Assembly: GCF_039710355.1 (NCBI RefSeq)
Contig: NZ_JBDKWZ010000020.1
Coordinates: forward strand, 78,974-142,973
DNA: 64,000 bases
DNA from: Rapidithrix thailandica
GTDB taxonomy: Bacteria > Bacteroidota > Bacteroidia > Cytophagales > Flammeovirgaceae
Direction: 5' to 3'
In this document: positions 53,645 through 62,578 of the stretch, one piece after another
How positions within the stretch are numbered: the first letter of the stretch is position 1
How the letters are laid out: each line of letters opens with the position of its first letter
The notes under the pieces: model-generated
What the model saw: the letters and a program-made list of their open reading frames with translations, nothing else
Told to the model about the DNA's origin: nothing
Database searches by the model: none
Translations under genes and position numbers: made by a program

Positions 53645-54724
53645 ATGGATCATTCGAAAGCAAAGGCTATGGTTTTCCGGCAAGCCCAAACCCCTTTTAT
53701 CCCCTACGAAATCAATCTGCCCGAACTACAAACCGGAGAGGTCCTGGTCAAAATCAAATATACCACCATTTGCACAAGTGATCTGCACACCTTTACCGGA
53801 AGGCGCTGTTCACACTCTCCCAGTATCCTGGGTCATGAAATCATTGGTGAAGTCATCGACTTGAAGGATGGTAAAGATTTTCATGGTCATGCGTTAAATA
53901 TTGGCGACCGGGTCACCTGGGCGGTATATGCCTATGATCCTGCTTGCAAGATGGCCAAGAAGGGTATTCCCCAAAAATCCGAAAGTTTGTATAAATACGG
54001 TCATGAAAAGCTGGTCAACAAGCAAAACCTCAGCGGTGGTTTTGCCACACATTGCCATTTGAAGCAAGGCTCGAGCATTTTCAAGCTGCCTGAAAACTTG
54101 AGCCCGGAAGAAGCAACTCCCCTCAACTGCACCCATGCCACCATTGCAGGTGCCTTAAGAATGACGGGAGATATTACGGACAAAAATGTACTAATTATCG
54201 GAGCCGGTATGTTGGGCTTGTCAGCTTGTGCAATGGCTAAAGAAGCCGGGGCCAAACACGTATGGGCCATGGACATTGATCAAGCAAGGCTTGCCAAGGC
54301 AAGAGCGTTTGGCGCTTCGGGTGTATTGGATGCCAACGAAACAGTTGAATCATTGAATCAAGAACTAAGCCCAACCGATGGTATCGATGTCGTGATTGAG
54401 ACCAGCGGTGTGCCCAGCGCCATAGAAAATGCCATAGCACTCGGCAATATAGGGAGCATTCATGTATGGGTGGGAGCTGTGTATAGTCAACGGGATCTTG
54501 CTATCAATGCGGAAAAAATTGTCCGCAACCTGATTACCCTCAAAGGTCTTCACAATTATATTCCGGAGGATTTGGCTTATGCGATTCGTTTTTTAAGTGC
54601 TGCCAAGCACAAATATCCTTTTCATGAATTAGTGAGTCAGGACTTTCCCCTGTCACAATTGGATAAAGCCTTCGAAACTGCCAATAAGGGAGGGCACTAC
54701 CGGGTGGGCATCCGTCAATCATAA
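53645..54724 (+). CDS. Zinc-binding alcohol dehydrogenase (MDR), phosphonate-type (HpnZ-like)
   Basis: 359 residues, medium-chain dehydrogenase/reductase. The catalytic domain has CTSDLHTFTGRR and ILGHEIIGEVIDL with Cys, His and Glu as zinc ligands; the Rossmann domain has NVLIIGAGMLGLSACAMAKEAGA. The GRRxxxxPxILGHE pattern resembles the alcohol dehydrogenases placed in some phosphonate and aminoethylphosphonate gene clusters. Here no phosphonate gene is near, so the substrate is open. It forms an operon with the XRE-cupin regulator. Confidence 0.88.
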   Translation: MDHSKAKAMVFRQAQTPFIPYEINLPELQTGEVLVKIKYTTICTSDLHTFTGRRCSHSPSILGHEIIGEVIDLKDGKDFHGHALNIGDRVTWAVYAYDPACKMAKKGIPQKSESLYKYGHEKLVNKQNLSGGFATHCHLKQGSSIFKLPENLSPEEATPLNCTHATIAGALRMTGDITDKNVLIIGAGMLGLSACAMAKEAGAKHVWAMDIDQARLAKARAFGASGVLDANETVESLNQELSPTDGIDVVIETSGVPSAIENAIALGNIGSIHVWVGAVYSQRDLAINAEKIVRNLITLKGLHNYIPEDLAYAIRFLSAAKHKYPFHELVSQDFPLSQLDKAFETANKGGHYRVGIRQS

Positions 54725-54763
54725 ACCACCGGACGAGCAGGCATTTGGAATCCTTATTTAATT

Positions 54764-54799
54764 TTTTCTCTTGCCGGAATAACTTCCGACAAGAGAAAA
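54764..54799 (+). terminator. Terminator of the regulator-dehydrogenase operon
   Basis: Arms at 54764-54779 and 54784-54799 (TTTTCTCTTG and CAAGAGAAAA, with a small internal bulge) directly after the operon, ending in AAAATTTTAT. Confidence 0.6.
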
Positions 54800-54927
54800 T
54801 TTTATAAAACCCATATAAAAAATCGTATCACAAGAAGATTTCATGCTCTCTATCGCTAATTTTAAGGAAAAGAAGGTATTTTTCAAATATACATCCACAT
54901 TACTTTCAACCACCAAACATTAGCGGA

Positions 54928-55782
54928 ATGCGTCAGATCTTCAAACTGTATTGTCCTCACAAGCGCCTTTTCTATTGGGCCATCTTACTACTACTTGTAA
55001 GCTCGTGTATTTCAAGGTTGGCCAGGCCTGAAATCACCGGAGTGATTGTTGATTATCAAAAAAAGCCCATTGCCAACTGTACTGTTGGGGAAGTAAAGAC
55101 AAATGCCAAGGGGGAATTTTGCTTACCCGAACAGAGATACAATAAATTTTTCCTTACGGAAATCTTTCAAATGGAAGCTCCCCCCATATTCGTTTCGGAG
55201 GACATCGAAAAAGAAGGATATATAAGTGAACGCATTAAGTTTTTCGACAGATATGGAGGAGGGGCTCCCAAAGGAACCCAATACCCTATGGACACCATTG
55301 TCTTAAATAAAACCAACCAACATTTTGACATTCCGAAACTTCTCAGTGACACGTGGGAAATGAGCGCCAACAAACAATTGGATACGCTATATTTAATCAA
55401 GAAGGATTTTTTCGAAACCTGCAAAACCCATAGATGCGGAGAATTTTACCAACTTCACAGCATCCACAGAGACCAGTATTACCACTCCGGCAAGCTTCCG
55501 GAAGGTATCCTCAGCAGACACTACCTCCTGCACTTTCAAACGCAAGGCAGTTTGGAAATTCAAAAAATACTGCATTACGATCACAGAGTAACAGACGCCG
55601 GGTCTAACCGGGGAAATGACACCCTGTCGGTCACCGGGAAGTGGCAATTCCCGGACAAACGTACGGTGGTATTCGATTCTTCACTCCCCGAACTGAATAC
55701 CTCTTACAAAATAGCCACCTTGGATTTCAGCTATATCATGTTGGCCAAGTCAACAGTAAAGGAACCTGTTGTTGAAAAGTAA
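54928..55782 (+). CDS. Lipoprotein with a carboxypeptidase-regulatory-like segment
   Basis: 284 residues. The signal peptide (LFYWAILLLLVSSC) ends at a lipobox Cys. Residues about 35-75 (ITGVIVDYQKKPIANCTVGEVKTNAKGEFCLPE) look like a carboxypeptidase-regulatory-like beta-sandwich used in many Bacteroidota surface proteins. The rest (IKFFDRYGGGAPKGTQYPMDTIVLNK, then a 150-residue region with four Cys or His-rich stretches) is unrecognised. The next gene begins 13 bases downstream, so they form a unit. Confidence 0.8.
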   Translation: MRQIFKLYCPHKRLFYWAILLLLVSSCISRLARPEITGVIVDYQKKPIANCTVGEVKTNAKGEFCLPEQRYNKFFLTEIFQMEAPPIFVSEDIEKEGYISERIKFFDRYGGGAPKGTQYPMDTIVLNKTNQHFDIPKLLSDTWEMSANKQLDTLYLIKKDFFETCKTHRCGEFYQLHSIHRDQYYHSGKLPEGILSRHYLLHFQTQGSLEIQKILHYDHRVTDAGSNRGNDTLSVTGKWQFPDKRTVVFDSSLPELNTSYKIATLDFSYIMLAKSTVKEPVVEK

Positions 55783-55795
55783 AAAAACGCAAACA

Positions 55796-56230
55796 ATGAC
55801 CGGCCAAATGATTCAACCCAAGAGAAGGCGGATCCGCTATGCTCTACTCACTGTCTTAACGATCGGAGCAGGTTTGTTTTCCAGAACGGAGTTTATCCCG
55901 GAGATCATCTATCCCTACTTAGGCGATATTTTATATGCCTTGATGATCTTCTGGATCATTGGGTTCCTCTTCCCCAAAATGAACCCTTTAAGAATTGCCT
56001 GTTTGAGTATTGGCGCTTGCTTTCTGATCGAAATCAGCCAGCTCATTCAAGCAGATTGGCTCAATCAAATAAGAAATACCCGCTTGGGTAGCTTGGTATT
56101 AGGACAGGGCTTTCTTTGGAGTGATCTTGTTAGCTATACAATAGGTGGAACATTGGGTATCCCGTTGGAAAATTCTATGCAAAGAAACGTTCTTTTTCAA
56201 TACAAAAACAGCCACCGGCATTTCAAATGA
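55796..56230 (+). CDS. DUF2809 membrane protein
   Basis: 144 residues from ATG 55796; an in-frame TTG at 55769 would overlap the lipoprotein gene. Four hydrophobic helices (RYALLTVLTIGAGLFSR, YLGDILYALMIFWIIGFLF, LRIACLSIGACFLIEISQLIQ, LWSDLVSYTIGGTLGIPLE) match DUF2809, a family of small integral membrane proteins of unknown function. A basic N-terminus (PKRRRIRY) lies on the cytoplasmic side. It is co-transcribed with the lipoprotein and converges on the first LRR gene only 15 bases away. Confidence 0.85.
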   Translation: MTGQMIQPKRRRIRYALLTVLTIGAGLFSRTEFIPEIIYPYLGDILYALMIFWIIGFLFPKMNPLRIACLSIGACFLIEISQLIQADWLNQIRNTRLGSLVLGQGFLWSDLVSYTIGGTLGIPLENSMQRNVLFQYKNSHRHFK

Positions 56231-56245
56231 TGAAACCTTGTATTA

Positions 56246-58216
56246 CTACTTTTCTTGCTCTTTCAAAGACTCCCGAAACTGTGCAATACTCTCAGCTTCT
56301 TCTAACAAATCCAGCGTCTTCTCCGGAAGTGGATTGCCCTCCAAATACAAGGATAGCAACGCAGGCAAATTATCTAAAAAAGTAAGTTCTTGCAATTGGT
56401 TATTTTTCAGATCCAATACCGTTACATGAGGCAGTTTTTCAGGAATAACAAGCGATTGTAATGGATTATTTCTTAAAAAAAGAAACCTCAACTCCAACAA
56501 GCCTTTTAAGAAAGAAACTTCCCGGAGCTGATTGTCACTTACATCCAAAAACAATAGCTGAGATAACTTTTCCGGAAAGGCAATCCCACTCAACTGATTC
56601 CCACTCAAATTCAGATCATGTAATAGGGGAAAACCTTGTATAAAAGAAGTATTCCGGAGCTGATTGTCTTTTACGGACAATTTTTGCAAACGAGGAAGTG
56701 CTTCCGGCAAACGGATTTCCCGGAGTTGGTTATTACTCAAATCCAACTCTCGCAAATGAGGTAAATACTCCGGAAAGAATAGTCTTTGCAACAAATTCCC
56801 ACTTATGTTCACCGCTTCTAAATGCAATAATTTTTCAGGAAAAGAGAATTGTTGTAATTGATTAGAAGCGATGTTTAATTTTTGCAATTCAGGCAAACTT
56901 TCAGGAAGCCTAATTTCCTTCAACAGGTTTCCTTCCAAGGATACAGAACCTAACACAGGCAGTTTTTGAGGAAAGGAAATACACTGAAGCCGGTTATTAC
57001 TCACATCCAAGGTTTGTAAACAAGGCAGACCAGCCGGTAATGCGAACACCTGTAGTTGGTTTTCACACAGAAACAACTCTTGCAACCGGGGCATTTTAGC
57101 CGGCAGAACAACTTCTTCCAGTTGATTTTCAAATAAACATAATAGCTCTAAGCAAGGCAAGGTTGAGAAAACCGGAAATTTCCGAAGCTGATTATTGTTT
57201 ACATCCAGGCTTCGCAAACAGGGCATTTCTTCCGGAAAGTGAAGTTCCCGGAGTTTATTCATGCTTATATCCAGCTTTTGTACCTGGGAAATCTCTTCCT
57301 GAAAATCAAACCTCTGAAGTTGGTTATTGCTTATATCCAGATTCTCCAAATTGGGCAACGCTTCCGGAAAGCAAACAGATTGCAATTGGCAGTACACCAA
57401 ATCCAATGTATGTAACCGGGGCATGCCTGTTAAAAAAGAAAGCGATTGAAGCTTATTTCCACTTAGATCCAACTCTTGCAACCGGGGTAAAGTTTCCGGA
57501 AAACGAAGCTCTCGTAATTGGTTATAATTCAGTTGCAACTGCTCTAGTTTGGGCAACACTTCCGGAAATTCAATTGCTTGTAATGGGTTATAACGTAGCG
57601 TGAACCGCTCTAACTTAGGCAGGTATTTTGAAAGTGCAACGGACTGCAACTGGTTCCAACTTACATCCAAATAACATAACTCCGGCAACCTTCCGGGAAG
57701 GGATAATGTCTGCAATTGATTGTTTTGCAAATACACTTTTTGCAAGTGAGGCAATTCTTCCGGAAAGGCAATTTCCCCGATTTGATTTTCTGACAGGTTC
57801 AAAAACTCCAACTTTTTTAAACTTGTTAAGAAGGAAGCATCTAACAGTTGATTACAACAAAGATCCAGATACCGAAGCCGGGTGAAACGCACCAAACCAT
57901 CACAATGTTGAATTTCCCAAGGAAGCCTTAGTGTTCCTGCCAACACCAACTTTTGAAGCCCTGGAGGAAGAAAAGCAGGCAATTGGATGAATTGATTGTT
58001 TTTCCCCGGATTTTTACTTTCTTTTTCTATACCATTTATATCCTCATCAAACTCAAGCCATTCATTCGAAAAAATAAGAGTTTCCAGATGTCCGGCACCC
58101 TCCAAGAGTTGAAACAGTTCCTTTTCGGTACCGTCCAATCCACAGCGGCCCAAATCCAAATAAGGGCTTTTTGTACGAAGGTTTTCTATAATCAATTGTT
58201 GGGCAAGCTCACTCAT
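56246..58216 (-). CDS. Leucine-rich-repeat protein, 24 repeats
   Basis: 656 residues from ATG 58216, preferred over a start at 58345 that overlaps the upstream LRR gene. I count 24 LRRs of about 22 residues with the core LxxLDLSxNQLxxIxxPExLP, i.e. Leu at positions 1, 4, 6, 8-like and a conserved Asn. The N-terminal 45 residues (ENLRTKSPYLDLGRCGLDGTEKELFQLL) form a cap shared with the next gene. No signal peptide, membrane helix or catalytic domain is visible, so it is probably a cytoplasmic protein-binding solenoid. It is the downstream member of a tandem pair. Confidence 0.88.
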   Translation of the reverse strand: MSELAQQLIIENLRTKSPYLDLGRCGLDGTEKELFQLLEGAGHLETLIFSNEWLEFDEDINGIEKESKNPGKNNQFIQLPAFLPPGLQKLVLAGTLRLPWEIQHCDGLVRFTRLRYLDLCCNQLLDASFLTSLKKLEFLNLSENQIGEIAFPEELPHLQKVYLQNNQLQTLSLPGRLPELCYLDVSWNQLQSVALSKYLPKLERFTLRYNPLQAIEFPEVLPKLEQLQLNYNQLRELRFPETLPRLQELDLSGNKLQSLSFLTGMPRLHTLDLVYCQLQSVCFPEALPNLENLDISNNQLQRFDFQEEISQVQKLDISMNKLRELHFPEEMPCLRSLDVNNNQLRKFPVFSTLPCLELLCLFENQLEEVVLPAKMPRLQELFLCENQLQVFALPAGLPCLQTLDVSNNRLQCISFPQKLPVLGSVSLEGNLLKEIRLPESLPELQKLNIASNQLQQFSFPEKLLHLEAVNISGNLLQRLFFPEYLPHLRELDLSNNQLREIRLPEALPRLQKLSVKDNQLRNTSFIQGFPLLHDLNLSGNQLSGIAFPEKLSQLLFLDVSDNQLREVSFLKGLLELRFLFLRNNPLQSLVIPEKLPHVTVLDLKNNQLQELTFLDNLPALLSLYLEGNPLPEKTLDLLEEAESIAQFRESLKEQEK

Positions 58217-58245
58217 GGTTTCTATTGGGTCTTTAATGCACTTTT

Positions 58246-59493
58246 TTATTGAAGCGATTTCAAATACTGACGGAGTTTTGAGACATCCTGTGTTTCTTTC
58301 AAAAGCTTTTGCTCTATATTCCGAACCGGATTTCCACCCAACCAAAGTTGATCTAATGCAGGTAGCATCTCTAACAATGCCAAACCAAACTCCGTAAGTT
58401 GATTTTCACTCAAACTCAAATACGTTAACTGGGGGAGCTCTTCCGGAAAGGCTATTACTTGCAATTGATTATTACTTAAGCTCAAAAATTTCAATTGTGA
58501 CAAACCTTTCAAGAAGGAAATCTCGCAAAGTTGGTTGCTCCCCAAATTTAACACCGTCAAATGGGCTTGCTTTTCCGGGATGAGGACTTCGCACAGTTGA
58601 TTCCTGCTCAAATCCAGGTTCTGTAACCGGGGCAAACCTTTCAAAAAAGAAGTACTCCGAAGTTGGTTTTCTTTTATGTTCAGTTTTTGCAAATGAGGTA
58701 ACGCTTCCGGCAGACAAATATCCTTTAGCTGATTCGTACTTACGTTCAAATGACGTAAACAAGGCAAGCTTTCCGGAGTGGAAAATGTATGCAACTGGTT
58801 AGCGCTGATGTCCAGGTATTGTAGTTGAGGCATTTTTCCCGAAAGGGAAATTTCTTGAAGTTTGTTACTTGACAACACCAAAGATTTCAACCGGGGCGAA
58901 TCATGCATTATCAACCGCCCTCGCAATTGATTATCGCGTATGTCCAAGTATTCCAATTCCGGAAGCACTTTTGGCAAACTGATTTCTTCGAGTTGATTAA
59001 CACTCAAAAATACTTGTTGCAACTGTGGCAAATCCTTGGGTAAGACAATGGTCTGAAGCTCGTTTTCCTGCAAATCAAGATGATATAATTCCGGAAAAAC
59101 TCCTAAAAGCATAAGTGAATGCAATTGATTGAAAGCCAGATCCAAATAACCTAGTTGAGGCATATGCTTTGGCAATGTAATTTCCTGCAACAGGTTATCA
59201 CGCGCATTGAGTGTATGTAATTCGGGCAAACTTTCTGGCAAAGAAACATCTCTGAGTTGATTTCCACTTAAATCCAATGTTTGTAGAAACGGGAGACTCC
59301 ACGGTAGCGTAAACTCTTGCAGTTGGTTCAAGGCCAAACTCAAAGACTCCAAATGTGTCAGTTTTTTTAAAAAAGAATGCTCCGGGTGAAAAAGCTCAAC
59401 TTCGGTACCGTCCAATCCATAGTCGCTCAAATCCAAATGAGGATCTTTCCTCCGGAGATTGTCCTCGATCACTTCTAATACACTTGCTATCAT
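58246..59493 (-). CDS. Leucine-rich-repeat protein, 16 repeats
   Basis: 415 residues. The cap DNLRRKDPHLDLSDYGLDGTEVELF matches the downstream paralogue, and 16 repeats of about 22 residues follow. The last repeats (LPEALPHLQKLNIKENQLRS, then FLKGLPRLQNLDLS) are very close to the paralogue's repeats 19-20, showing duplication and repeat gain or loss. The C-terminal cap is LPALDQLWLGGNPVRNIEQKLL and a charged helix. No signal peptide. It is 29 bases upstream of the 24-repeat gene, in the same orientation and likely the same transcript. Confidence 0.88.
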   Translation of the reverse strand: MIASVLEVIEDNLRRKDPHLDLSDYGLDGTEVELFHPEHSFLKKLTHLESLSLALNQLQEFTLPWSLPFLQTLDLSGNQLRDVSLPESLPELHTLNARDNLLQEITLPKHMPQLGYLDLAFNQLHSLMLLGVFPELYHLDLQENELQTIVLPKDLPQLQQVFLSVNQLEEISLPKVLPELEYLDIRDNQLRGRLIMHDSPRLKSLVLSSNKLQEISLSGKMPQLQYLDISANQLHTFSTPESLPCLRHLNVSTNQLKDICLPEALPHLQKLNIKENQLRSTSFLKGLPRLQNLDLSRNQLCEVLIPEKQAHLTVLNLGSNQLCEISFLKGLSQLKFLSLSNNQLQVIAFPEELPQLTYLSLSENQLTEFGLALLEMLPALDQLWLGGNPVRNIEQKLLKETQDVSKLRQYLKSLQ

Positions 59494-59504
59494 TTACAAA
59501 AATA

Positions 59505-59745
59505 TCATTTAACAGAAGGACTGTTGTTTAGCAGGTCATCCCACTTCCTCAGCCTCATTTTTTTCAAAGATTCACAATATTCCGATACCTCCCTAAACTT
59601 AAACGTTGGCTCTATACCCTGAACCGGATTACTTTCTAAAAGTATCGATTTTAAAAGCAGTAAATTATCAGGCAACGCCCTTCAAATTCTTTTATCAAAC
59701 TGATGGCTCCAACTCCGTAAATGCTTTCGCCCTGGCAAACAAAAA
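59505..59745 (-). pseudogene. Remnant of a third leucine-rich-repeat gene
   Basis: On the minus strand, codons ending at TGA 59505-59507 read LPDNLLLLKSILLESNPVQG followed by a charged helix and SEYCESLKKMRLRKWDD. This aligns with the C-terminal cap of the neighbouring LRR gene (LPALDQLWLGGNPVRNIE, then DVSKLRQYLKSLQ). Just upstream the match moves to another frame (YGVGAISLIKEF against EFGLALLEML), so there is at least one frameshift. No complete start or repeats are left. Confidence 0.6.
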
Positions 59746-59929
59746 TGAAAAAGTCTTTCATTTTATCCTTCCCCCTTAGATGTGATTTGCAACGATCCCT
59801 GGAAACCGGGAATACAACTCATAGAAGCGTCCGTTTCTTACTCTCATTCGCCACAATGAAAATCCATAAGACTCTTCTGGGAATCGTGTATTTTTTGTAG
59901 TATTGAAAGATTGTCGAATAAAATTCAGG

Positions 59930-60796
59930 ATGGAAACCATAAAAATATACAAACAGGTAAACAGAGAGCATCCTTCAAAGAGCTTTGGTATTTCCAAAAT
60001 GGAAGAGACCTATCATAAGCTACATGGCCAGCCAGACCATCCACACCGGCATGACTTTTACACGATCTTATTGGTAGAAAATGCCAAAGGAACTCATAAT
60101 ATTGATTTCAGAGCATATGACCTCACTGGGCAACAAGTTTTTTTCATCAGCCCCGGACAGGTACACCAAGTCATCGAAAACGAACCATCCCAGGGATATT
60201 CCATGGTCTTTTCAACAGACTTTCTCGTGGAAAATAACATCCCTTTTTCCTTTATTGAAGATCTAAACTTGTTTCATGATTATAACTACAACCCTCCATT
60301 GACAGGAACCTCCGCACAATTTTCCAAACTCTTACACTATTGTTCGGATATTGAATCTTATTTTCATTCGGATAACAAGTTTAAAGAGAGGGCTATCGGG
60401 GCCTTGTTAGAATTATTTTTGATCACTTGTAATAATTTGTGCACCCTCCCCATGCAAGATGCTCAACAATGGGAGTCAGGCAAAGTCCTTCTCAAAAAAT
60501 TCAAAAGCCTGGTAGAGCAACACCATTCGTATTGGCATTCTGCAAGCCAGTATGCCGATGCCTTGAACATTACGGCAGACCACCTCAACCGGACGATCAA
60601 AGGACTGACCGGAAAAACGATCAAAGAATACCTTCAATCCAGGATTATGGTATCAGCCAAGCGTTTACTGTACTTTTCCGATGCCACCACCAAAGAGATC
60701 GCTTATCAGTTAGGTTTTTCGGAGCCGGCTAACTTCAGTGCGTTTTTCAAAAAAAATGCAGGGGTATCTCCCACCCAATTCCGCAAAAACCCATGA
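59930..60796 (+). CDS. AraC-family transcriptional regulator
   Basis: 288 residues from ATG 59930; a TTG nine codons upstream is weaker. The N-terminal cupin-like sensor domain (about 20-160) has HPHRHDFYTILLVENAKG and GQQVFFISPGQVHQVIE. The C-terminal AraC/XylS domain (about 190-288) has two helix-turn-helix motifs, YADALNITADHLNRTIKGL and TKEIAYQLGFSEPANFSAFF, with KKNAGVSPTQFRK. It probably controls the pirin-YceI pair just downstream, in the same direction. Confidence 0.94.
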   Translation: METIKIYKQVNREHPSKSFGISKMEETYHKLHGQPDHPHRHDFYTILLVENAKGTHNIDFRAYDLTGQQVFFISPGQVHQVIENEPSQGYSMVFSTDFLVENNIPFSFIEDLNLFHDYNYNPPLTGTSAQFSKLLHYCSDIESYFHSDNKFKERAIGALLELFLITCNNLCTLPMQDAQQWESGKVLLKKFKSLVEQHHSYWHSASQYADALNITADHLNRTIKGLTGKTIKEYLQSRIMVSAKRLLYFSDATTKEIAYQLGFSEPANFSAFFKKNAGVSPTQFRKNP

Positions 60797-61003
60797 ACCT
60801 CCCTTAGCTTTTCTCTACTCATTTTAACCTCTACTGCCAACACTGCTTCTCAGATATTTCAACAGTAGTTCTACCCTTGAACCTTGTTGAAAAACGGCTT
60901 CCTATTTACAAATGCCGGATTTTCATAAGCTCTTCTCGATAATTCATATTCCTACAAACATTTGTTTAACCGATATTTGTATAAACAATAATTAATCAAC
61001 CTC

Positions 61004-61870
61004 ATGGATCGAAAGAAATTTTTAAAGAAATCCTTTTTCAGCAGCCTGGCAGCCACCCTTGCTCCTTCTCTGTTAAAAGGAAGTTCGACAGGCACTACCG
61101 GTTCCAGGAAAGAAATTATTGGTCACAATCATTTACCTAATCAGGAGAAAACAACAATGAACACCGTATTACATAAAGCCGATACCCGTGGATTTGCCAA
61201 TCACGGATGGTTGAGATCCCACCATAGCTTCAGCTTTGCCAATTACTATAATGCCGACCGGATGGGATTTGGCACCTTGCGCGTACTGAACGATGATCGT
61301 GTTGCCGGAGGAAGAGGATTTGGCCGTCACCCGCATGACAATATGGAAATTATTTCCATTCCACTCTCCGGTGATTTGGAACACAAAGACAGCATGGGCA
61401 ATACCACCGTGATCAAAGAAGGAGACATTCAGGTGATGTCAGCCGGAACGGGAATCTTCCACAGCGAATACAACAAAAATGCAGATAAGGAAGTAAAATT
61501 CCTGCAAATATGGGTTTTCCCCAACCAACGAAATGTTACCCCGAGGTACGATCAGATCCCCATTTCTGATTTGAAAACAGACAATCAGTTTTACCAAGTA
61601 CTCTCCCCTACTCCGGATGACCAAGGAGTGTGGATTCATCAGAATGCTTGGTTTCATATAGGGGACCTTGAAGCAGGACGGAATGCTACCTATTCTCTAA
61701 AAGCCCCAAGCCAAAACGGAGTATATGCATTTGTACTGGAAGGGGATGTAAGCATCGGAGAACAAACACTCAACCCCCGGGACGGATACGGCCTTTGGGA
61801 CATTGAGAACCTGGAAGTAAAAGCCCAAAGCAAAGCCCGGGTATTATTAATGGAAGTCCCCATGCATTAA
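61004..61870 (+). CDS. Pirin family protein with an N-terminal leader extension
   Basis: 288 residues. The pirin bicupin starts at MNTVLHKADTRGFANHGWL (residue 52) and includes GFGRHPHDNMEIISIPLSG with the metal-binding His residues, GDIQVMSAGTGIFHSEYN and LQIWVFPN. Pirins of this type act as iron-dependent quercetinase-like or redox-sensing proteins. The extra 51 residues (MDRKKFLKKSFFSSLAATLAPSLLKGS) look like a basic-hydrophobic export signal. ATG 61157 is an alternative start, preceded by AGGAGA. Thus either the protein is exported or the short form is cytoplasmic. YceI follows. Confidence 0.88.
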   Translation: MDRKKFLKKSFFSSLAATLAPSLLKGSSTGTTGSRKEIIGHNHLPNQEKTTMNTVLHKADTRGFANHGWLRSHHSFSFANYYNADRMGFGTLRVLNDDRVAGGRGFGRHPHDNMEIISIPLSGDLEHKDSMGNTTVIKEGDIQVMSAGTGIFHSEYNKNADKEVKFLQIWVFPNQRNVTPRYDQIPISDLKTDNQFYQVLSPTPDDQGVWIHQNAWFHIGDLEAGRNATYSLKAPSQNGVYAFVLEGDVSIGEQTLNPRDGYGLWDIENLEVKAQSKARVLLMEVPMH

Positions 61871-61925
61871 ATCAGTTAAAATTTTGCCATTCATTTATTT
61901 TCAAAAATTATAATCATTTACAATT

Positions 61926-62453
61926 ATGGAAAAATCAACTTGGATCATTGACCCTGCACATTCGGAAATTTTTTTCAAAGTAAAACATATGATGGTTTCT
62001 ACGGTCACCGGAGCGTTCGACCAATTCACCGGAGCAGTGGAAACCGAACAAGATAATTTTGAAGGAGCGAACATCCAGTTTAAAGCAGAGACAGGAAGTA
62101 TCAATACTAAAAACAGCCAAAGAGACGAGCACCTGAAATCGGATGATTTCTTCAATGCAGAGGCTTATCCCGAATTGACCTTTAAGTCTACTTCTTTCGA
62201 AAAAAACGGTGAGGATTATAAGTTAACCGGAGACTTAACCATCAGAGATATCACCCGGCAAGTGACCTTAGATGTGGACTTTAACGGAGTAGTGGTAGAT
62301 CCCTATAATCAAACCAAAGCAGGGTTTGAACTTAGCGGAAAAATCAACCGGAAAGACTTTAACTTAAGTTGGAATGCCGTGACCGAAGCCGGATCCATCG
62401 TAGTAAGCGATCAAATCCGCCTGGCCTTAAGCGTGCAGTTGATAAAACAATAA
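61926..62453 (+). CDS. YceI family protein
   Basis: 175 residues. WIIDPAHSEIFFKVKHMMVSTVTGAFDQFTG, then GSINTKNSQRDEHLKSDDFFNAEAYPELTFKST and LTGDLTIRDITRQVTLDVDF form the YceI lipocalin-like beta-barrel that binds isoprenoid chains. Unlike E. coli YceI it has no signal peptide, so it is probably cytoplasmic. It follows the pirin gene by 55 bases and ends at a hairpin. The AraC-pirin-YceI order suggests one stress or redox response unit. Confidence 0.94.
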   Translation: MEKSTWIIDPAHSEIFFKVKHMMVSTVTGAFDQFTGAVETEQDNFEGANIQFKAETGSINTKNSQRDEHLKSDDFFNAEAYPELTFKSTSFEKNGEDYKLTGDLTIRDITRQVTLDVDFNGVVVDPYNQTKAGFELSGKINRKDFNLSWNAVTEAGSIVVSDQIRLALSVQLIKQ

Positions 62454-62481
62454 CCAAGCTTACTACAACTAGTAAACATTG

Positions 62482-62516
62482 ACCTGTTTCCGGTTGAAAC
62501 CGGAAACAGGTTTTTG
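62482..62516 (+). terminator. Terminator of the pirin-YceI unit
   Basis: Fourteen-base perfect arms (62482-62495 and 62498-62511) followed by a T-run. Confidence 0.88.
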
Positions 62517-62578
62517 TAATTTATAGCAAATTTTAAGCATAAGAAAAGCAATATCCACTAACATAAATACATCTCCTT

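Noticed and set aside
57163..57885. Plus-strand open frames opposite the 24-repeat LRR gene
   Set aside because: Their periodic pattern (Leu-Pro-Glu every 22 residues) is just the reverse reading of the repeat DNA.
59776..59997. 73-codon minus-strand frame
   Set aside because: Overlaps the start of the AraC gene on the other strand and shows no recognisable content.
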